From: Candidatus Bathyarchaeota archaeon | GTDB taxonomy: Archaea; Thermoproteota; Bathyarchaeia; RBG-16-48-13; GCA-020355125 | Reading direction: 5' to 3' | NCBI GenBank assembly: GCA_030670615.1 | Contig: DAOVBJ010000030.1 | Span: 1-8,627 of the forward strand | DNA length: 8,627 nucleotides | Part shown: one piece after another, positions 5,440 to 8,627 of the stretch | Numbering within the stretch: position 1 is the stretch's first letter | Layout of the letters: each line of letters starts with the position of its first letter | Program-made: the position numbers and the translations under genes | Notes under the pieces: generated by a model | Databases searched by the model: none | What the model was told of the DNA's origin: nothing | Seen by the model: only the letters and a program-made list of their open reading frames with translations

Positions 5440-6915
5440 TCACTGATTTAGTGATCGTTTTATTTCTTCGATGTCCATTCCGAGTCCATCAGCAACTCGT
5501 GTCCCATACTCTGGATCAACCTTGTAGAAGAGCACTATTTGACGGAGCTGAATTTCTTTCTTCGCGTGACCAAGGTGGTCAACGATGTTTCCAATTAAAT
5601 GATCACGGTCGACATCAGTCATCACCTTTCGATAGAGAGTTCTCGGTTGTTCGAAGTCATCATTAGGATGAGTATAAGCGTATCGAGCTCCTTTGCCAGA
5701 CACCTTTAAGCTTGGCCATTTAGCAGTTGAATCGGGTGCTGGGCCTCCAAATGTATTCGGGTAGTAATTGGGGGCGCCTTCAAAGTCTGATTTGAGGCGC
5801 ATGAATCCATCTCGTTGATAGTTCAGTACTTTTACTTTCGGGGCGTTGACGGGTAATTGTTGAAAGTTGGCTCCCAATCGGTACCTGTGAGCGTCATGAT
5901 AGGAGAAGAGCCTCCCCTGCAGCATCTTATCTGGTGAAGGCGCGATTCCTGGGACGAGATTTCCGGGGGAGAATGCCGCTTGTTCAACATCGGTGAAGTA
6001 GTTGGTGGGATTTCTGTTGAGGACCATCTTGCCTACTGGTTTCAGAGGATAGTCGCCGTGAGGCCACACTTTCGTGATATCGAAGGGGTTGAAGCGATAG
6101 GTTTCTGCTTCTTCTGGGGTCATGATCTGTATGAACACGTTCCACGTCGGGTAATCTCCTCTCTCGATGGCCTCATATAGATCTCGTGTAGCATGGTCTG
6201 GATCCCTTCCCTTCAGGATTTCAGCTTCTTGTCTGGTCAAGTTCTGGATGCCTTGAGCGGTCTTGAAGTGGATTTTCACCCAGACGTACTCCTCTTTCTC
6301 ATTATACCACATGAACGAGTGGCCACTGTATCCATTCATGTGTCGATGGGACTTGGGTGTTCCTCTATCGGAAAAGAGAATGGTGACTTGGTGAATAGAC
6401 TCGGGTGTAAGAGACAGAAAGTCCCAGAACATATCTGGATCTTTGAGGTTAGTCGCTGGATCACGTTTTTGTGTGTGTATGAAGTCTGGAAACTTGAGAG
6501 GGTCACGTATGAAGAAGACTGGAGTGTTGTTTCCGACAAAGTCGTAGTTTCCCTCTTCTGTATAAAGTTTTACTGCAAAACCACGGGGATCACGTTCAGC
6601 GTCGGCTGATCCTTTTTCCCCTCCGACCGTTGAGAAGCGGACGACTAACTCTGTACGTTTTCCTACTTCTGATAAGAATTTGGCTTTTGTATATTTGATT
6701 AAGTCATGGGTTACCTCAAAATATCCGAATGCCCCCGCACCTTTGGCGTGAACGATACGCTCGGGGATGCGTTCCCTGTTGAAATGAGCGAGTTTATCTA
6801 TGAGATGTACATCTTGGAGCAACACGGGACCAGTTGTCCCTGCAGTAATGCTGTTCTGATCGTCGTCGACAGGAGCACCAAAACTAGTTGTCAACTTCTT
6901 CTTTTTAGTGTTCAT
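5440..6915 (-). CDS. katA: Monofunctional heme catalase, small-subunit clade 3 type
   Basis: This 491-residue enzyme converts hydrogen peroxide to water and oxygen in the cytoplasm using heme b. All hallmark residues are visible. Distal His56 is in RIPERIVHAKGAGAFGYFEVTHD, distal Asn129 in FVGNNTPVFFIRDP, and the proximal heme-ligand Tyr339 with Arg335 in GRLFSYHDAHRYRLG. These are each shifted by +2 from the Proteus mirabilis catalase numbering (His54, Asn127, Tyr337). SDRGTPKSHRHMNGYSGHSF (182-201) is the conserved segment lining the NADPH site of this clade. The length fits clade 3; the C-terminal flavodoxin-like domain of large catalases is absent. The ATG at 6915 has no good SD, and the putative TATA box predicts a very short leader. 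An oligo-T tract follows the stop. It indicates exposure to oxygen or peroxide. Archaeal catalases are often thought to come from bacteria, so transfer is possible but not shown here. Confidence 0.95.
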   Translation of the reverse strand: MNTKKKKLTTSFGAPVDDDQNSITAGTTGPVLLQDVHLIDKLAHFNRERIPERIVHAKGAGAFGYFEVTHDLIKYTKAKFLSEVGKRTELVVRFSTVGGEKGSADAERDPRGFAVKLYTEEGNYDFVGNNTPVFFIRDPLKFPDFIHTQKRDPATNLKDPDMFWDFLSLTPESIHQVTILFSDRGTPKSHRHMNGYSGHSFMWYNEKEEYVWVKIHFKTAQGIQNLTRQEAEILKGRDPDHATRDLYEAIERGDYPTWNVFIQIMTPEEAETYRFNPFDITKVWPHGDYPLKPVGKMVLNRNPTNYFTDVEQAAFSPGNLVPGIAPSPDKMLQGRLFSYHDAHRYRLGANFQQLPVNAPKVKVLNYQRDGFMRLKSDFEGAPNYYPNTFGGPAPDSTAKWPSLKVSGKGARYAYTHPNDDFEQPRTLYRKVMTDVDRDHLIGNIVDHLGHAKKEIQLRQIVLFYKVDPEYGTRVADGLGMDIEEIKRSLNQ

Positions 6916-6944
6916 ATATGCTCAAATAATTATTAGGATGCGTA

Positions 6945-6955
6945 CATAAATAAAA
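6945..6955 (-). promoter_or_regulatory. Putative TATA box of the catalase gene
   Basis: TTTTATTTATG on the minus strand predicts a start site around 6924, leaving only about nine bases before the ATG at 6915. A nearly leaderless mRNA would explain the absence of an SD. The octamer TTTATTTA is shared with the NTF2-like gene promoter. Confidence 0.42.
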
Positions 6956-6969
6956 GAGTATTCGTGGAT

Positions 6970-6983
6970 ACTAGTTAGCTAGT
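6970..6983. repeat. TAGC-type element upstream of the catalase promoter
   Basis: ACTAGTTAGCTAGT has perfect five-base inverted arms (ACTAG/CTAGT) around TTAG. It ends 14 bases upstream of the putative catalase TATA box. It shares the CTAGTTAGC sequence with the 20-bp palindrome at 7172-7191. Confidence 0.55.
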
Positions 6984-7171
6984 CGCTCTCCCCTCCGAAC
7001 TATCTGAATACATTGTAGTCCATGAATTAGTGCATCTAGAAGCCTTGAACCATCAAAAGAAAGTCAATTATAAATTATTACATCTCGTTCTCGACTACAA
7101 AAGGCGAGTTAAACTCTTCAAAACTACGTCGTAATTAAATCACAATTTGGATACAGACGGCATCCGCAAAA

Positions 7172-7191
7172 TCCGCTAACTAGTTAGCGGA
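7172..7191. repeat. Perfect 20-bp palindrome in the divergent region
   Basis: TCCGCTAACTAGTTAGCGGA is exactly self-complementary over ten bases on each side and is the longest perfect palindrome I found. The core GCTAACTAGTTAGC is a variant of the TAGC elements. It lies roughly midway between the divergent genes, about 256 bases from the catalase start and 218 from the membrane-protein start. ATCCGC also occurs as a direct repeat nine bases earlier (7162-7167 and 7171-7176). It is a candidate site for a dimeric DNA-binding protein or a DNA cruciform. Confidence 0.7.
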
Positions 7192-7220
7192 CGACGGTTC
7201 TAGGTTCTTCCTCAAGATAG

Positions 7221-7228
7221 TTAGCTAA
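7221..7228. repeat. Short TAGC-type palindrome
   Basis: TTAGCTAA is an eight-base perfect palindrome, the same core as the 18-bp palindrome at 2838-2855. It lies about 30 bases past the 20-bp palindrome. Confidence 0.45.
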
Positions 7229-7256
7229 TGACTGTATACAAAAATATTAAATCCAA

Positions 7257-7268
7257 TTAGCTGGCTAA
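7257..7268. repeat. TAGC-type element upstream of the membrane-protein gene
   Basis: TTAGCTGGCTAA has five-base inverted arms around TG. Eleven of its twelve bases repeat the left arm of the element at 5351-5361, and AGCTGGC is also present at 401-406 with flanks. An AT-rich, TATA-like AAAATATAG follows at 7273-7281. Confidence 0.5.
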
Positions 7269-7353
7269 ACCCAAAATATAGAGGTGAATGGTATAACCTC
7301 GATTAGAGAGAAGGCTAGAGCTGTTGATAAGGGTATACGCTTATTGTAGAAAT

Positions 7354-7361
7354 CTTAAAAA
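7354..7361 (+). promoter_or_regulatory. Possible TATA box of the membrane-protein gene
   Basis: CTTAAAAA preceded by the BRE-like GAAAT predicts a start site around 7382, just before the GGTGA SD at 7394-7398. The AAAATATAG at 7273-7281 is an alternative that would give a leader of about 100 bases. Neither is strong. Confidence 0.3.
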
Positions 7362-7408
7362 TCGTGGAGATCCCTTTATTTCACTCATAGTATGGTGAAG
7401 TGGTTGAA

Positions 7409-8161
7409 GTGAAAGGCTTTAAGATTGGTACTGTCTCATTGACCCTCATTATAGTTTGGTCGACTCTTCTTCTAGTAAATTCCTTTTTTATTATCTATCC
7501 TGTACCTGGCACTCTTGTTTCAATCACGTTTTCCAGTGTTTTGCTCTCAAGTTTGACAGCTCCGTTACTGGGACCCTTATACGGTACGATGTCTGGAGTC
7601 ATCTTTGGTTTGCTCGTTTCTTATATTAATCCTGCGACTTCCATCGGGGTGTTAACTTTTCTCGCGCCTACATTATCTGCTTTATTGAGTGGCTTGTTCC
7701 TATTCAACAAGTGGAAAGAGGCAACCCTCGTATTGCTATGTCAGATTGCAATATGGTTTGCTCATCCCTTCGCTTGGTATCAGCTTATGCCTCTTGTCTC
7801 TTGGCAGTATCTGCCTGTCATGGTGTTCATCATTGTGCCTCCGATTCGAAAGTGGATTATTCACTCGATAGTATCCAGAGACCGGAAGCGTTTACCCATC
7901 GCTCTTTGGTGTTTGGCGTGGATAGCTCGAGTTGGCGGTGATGTGGCCGTGGGCAACAACATTGCTGTTTGGGTCTTAAATTGGGGAATACCCGAATTCT
8001 ACCCTTACTGGGCTCCAATGACGATTTATTATGCAATAGCAGAATCATTAAATTGTCTTATAGGAGCAATCATTGGCACAGGCGTGCTCATGAGCTTGCA
8101 GAAAGGCGGGATAAGAATAACAGCTTTAGATTTTCTTCAGTCAAAGCTAGATTTAGCGTAA
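7409..8161 (+). CDS. Polytopic membrane protein, ECF-transporter S-component-like
   Basis: This 250-residue, very hydrophobic protein has about seven or eight membrane segments (near residues 8-30, 36-54, 58-73, 80-98, 105-125, 130-152, 162-190 and 205-229), with a basic loop RDRKR at 157-161 that should be cytoplasmic. The segment from FSSVLLSSLTAPLLGPLYGTMSGVIFGLL through GVLTFLAPTLSALLSGL resembles the glycine-rich helices of substrate-capture (S) components of energy-coupling factor transporters, which import vitamins and similar small molecules with a shared ATPase module. No ATPase or EcfT gene is in the window, so any partner would be encoded elsewhere. The GTG at 7409 has GGTGA 10 bases upstream; the in-frame GTG at 7400 is only one base from that SD and is less likely. 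The segment count exceeds the usual six, so another membrane family is possible. Substrate is unknown. Confidence 0.6.
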   Translation: MKGFKIGTVSLTLIIVWSTLLLVNSFFIIYPVPGTLVSITFSSVLLSSLTAPLLGPLYGTMSGVIFGLLVSYINPATSIGVLTFLAPTLSALLSGLFLFNKWKEATLVLLCQIAIWFAHPFAWYQLMPLVSWQYLPVMVFIIVPPIRKWIIHSIVSRDRKRLPIALWCLAWIARVGGDVAVGNNIAVWVLNWGIPEFYPYWAPMTIYYAIAESLNCLIGAIIGTGVLMSLQKGGIRITALDFLQSKLDLA

Positions 8162-8170
8162 GTTACAGTG

Positions 8171-8181
8171 AGCTAGCTAGC
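8171..8181. repeat. TAGC element just after the membrane-protein gene
   Basis: AGCTAGCTAGC contains the ten-base perfect palindrome GCTAGCTAGC (8172-8181) and begins nine bases after the stop codon. It matches the element at 1627-1638 almost exactly, again close to a gene's 3' end. Confidence 0.6.
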
Positions 8182-8227
8182 CTGAACGTCTCCTTCTAAT
8201 TGAAGAAATACGTTAAACATCCTCAAG

Positions 8228-8233
8228 GCTAGC
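8228..8233. repeat. Minimal TAGC palindrome
   Basis: GCTAGC is a six-base palindrome 16 bases upstream of the putative TATA box of the last gene. A hexamer can occur by chance; it is listed only because it fits the position of the larger elements. Confidence 0.25.
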
Positions 8234-8249
8234 ACACGCTTTGAAAAGG

Positions 8250-8258
8250 TTTTATCAA
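8250..8258 (+). promoter_or_regulatory. Putative BRE/TATA of the isomerase-like gene
   Basis: TTTTATCAA preceded by GAAAAGG (BRE-like) predicts a start site near 8280. The mRNA would then include the AAAGGTGA SD at 8293-8300 before the GTG at 8306. An alternative AT-rich box, TAATAAATA, lies at 8262-8270. Confidence 0.4.
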
Positions 8259-8305
8259 TAGTAATAAATAATTAGCTTCTAATATAATGTTCAAAGGTGA
8301 ACGAA

Positions 8306-8627
8306 GTGGGTTTCAAGTATTGTATGTATCCGATTGGTTATCAAGGTGGATGGTACGACGGAAAAAAATTCTTAACTATTGAAAAACTTGCCTCTGTGAT
8401 TAAGGAGCAAGGCTGGGATGGAATCGCTATAAGCGGAAAGAGACCTCTGACTTCAGTTCTTGATAGGAATTTAGAAGAATGGAAGGCATTTCGAAGCTTA
8501 TGTGACTCATTGGGTCTGGAGATATCTTGCTGGGAGACTTACAGTAACTTTGGCGGTCGAACAGAAGAAAGTAGAGAATCCAACTTGATCTGGATGAGAG
8601 AAATCTTCAGAGCCTGTGCAGCCATGG
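8306..8627 (+). CDS. Sugar-phosphate isomerase/epimerase-like TIM barrel, 5' part (truncated by window)
   Basis: The frame is open to the window end, giving 107 residues. The opening strand (VGFKYCMYPIGYQ), a helix (LTIEKLASVIKEQGWDGIAISG), a loop and helix (RNLEEWKAFRSLCDSLGLEISCWETYSNFGG) and RESNLIWMREIFRACAAM follow the repeating beta-alpha pattern of the xylose isomerase-like/AP-endonuclease-2 fold. The pattern '..GWDGI.I.......W+.....C..LGLEI' is typical of predicted sugar-phosphate isomerases/epimerases. The metal-binding glutamate and histidine residues of the fold lie mostly further C-terminal, outside the window. The GTG at 8306 has GGTGA five bases upstream. A GTG at 8297 overlaps that SD, and an ATG at 8324 is the next alternative. 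Near two glycosidases it may process a released sugar, but it is 5 kb away with its own promoter, so that link is weak. Confidence 0.7.
   Translation, partial: MGFKYCMYPIGYQGGWYDGKKFLTIEKLASVIKEQGWDGIAISGKRPLTSVLDRNLEEWKAFRSLCDSLGLEISCWETYSNFGGRTEESRESNLIWMREIFRACAAM

Larger units (their letters stand above)
6916..7408. other. Long divergent intergenic region with four TAGC-type elements
   Basis: This gap of about 490 bases separates the catalase start (minus) from the membrane-protein start (plus). It holds the promoters of both genes and TAGC-type elements at 6970, 7172, 7221 and 7257, annotated separately. It also has a small inverted repeat GAGGT/ACCTC (7281-7285 and 7296-7300) with a ten-base loop, and a pyrimidine run at 6986-6996 that reads as a purine-rich SD-like tract on the minus strand without a start codon near it. 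I found no ORF of convincing length, no tRNA-like T-loop and no recognised riboswitch. A small RNA cannot be excluded. Confidence 0.6.

Noticed and set aside
6193..6609. 138-codon plus-strand ORF within the catalase gene
   Set aside because: It lies wholly antisense to a perfectly conserved catalase and has no family resemblance of its own.
6986..7020. Small minus-strand ORF starting near the purine-rich SD-like tract
   Set aside because: The possible ORFs are about 7-12 codons, and the SD-like tract is not positioned before any of their starts.
7281..7300. GAGGT/ACCTC stem as a tRNA arm or riboswitch
   Set aside because: No T-loop, acceptor stem or known aptamer core accompanies it; a five-base stem with a ten-base loop is easily random.
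395..8233. TAGC elements as a CRISPR array
   Set aside because: The copies are dispersed, short, variable and not regularly spaced, and there are no cas genes.
8287..8384. ATG at 8287 as the start of the last gene
   Set aside because: This frame reaches a TGA after about 32 codons and has no recognisable sequence; the GTG frame continues to the window end and has a TIM-barrel pattern.

Overview
This 8.6 kb window most likely comes from an archaeon. Gene starts are preceded by Shine-Dalgarno cores matching an archaeal anti-SD (GGAG, GGTGA, GAGGTG). Upstream regions carry TATA-box-like A/T octamers at about the archaeal distance, with no convincing bacterial -35/-10 pairs. The catalase gene ends at an oligo-T tract, the usual archaeal terminator. 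Non-ATG starts dominate. No rRNA, tRNA, CRISPR array or transposase was seen, so lineage cannot be fixed; a mesophilic Bathyarchaeia-like or related archaeon is only a guess.

Layout. (1) 2-385 (+): 3' part of a class I SAM-dependent methyltransferase. (2) 458-1582 (+): a DUF2961/GH172-type glycoside hydrolase. (3) 1629-2783 (-): a TIM-barrel (clan GH-A-like) glycoside hydrolase, convergent with the GH172 gene. (4) 2983-3372 (-): a small NTF2-like/lumazine-binding-like protein. (5) 3464-5269 (-): a thiamine-diphosphate (ThDP) enzyme of the acetolactate synthase/pyruvate oxidase/benzoylformate decarboxylase superfamily. (6) 5440-6915 (-): a clade 3-type heme catalase with all key residues. (7) 6916-7408: a long divergent intergenic region. 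(8) 7409-8161 (+): a polytopic membrane protein resembling the S component of an ECF vitamin/metabolite transporter. (9) 8306 to the window end (+): 5' part of a sugar-phosphate isomerase/epimerase-like TIM barrel.

How the genes may work together. The two glycosidases lack signal peptides and the epimerase-like protein is also soluble, which suggests intracellular handling of an imported or endogenous glycoside. The ThDP enzyme lies directly downstream of the catalase on the same strand. If it were an H2O2-producing oxidase the pairing would make sense, but its substrate cannot be read from sequence. Almost every gene has its own promoter-like region, so this is a set of single-gene units rather than one operon.

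The most striking non-gene feature is a family of short palindromic or inverted elements built from TAGC (variants TGGC and TTGC). They occur in nearly every intergenic gap, often just upstream of the putative TATA box. Two are perfect palindromes of 18 and 20 bp. I see only one comparable run inside coding sequence. They could be operators of an unknown regulator or a genome-wide interspersed palindrome.
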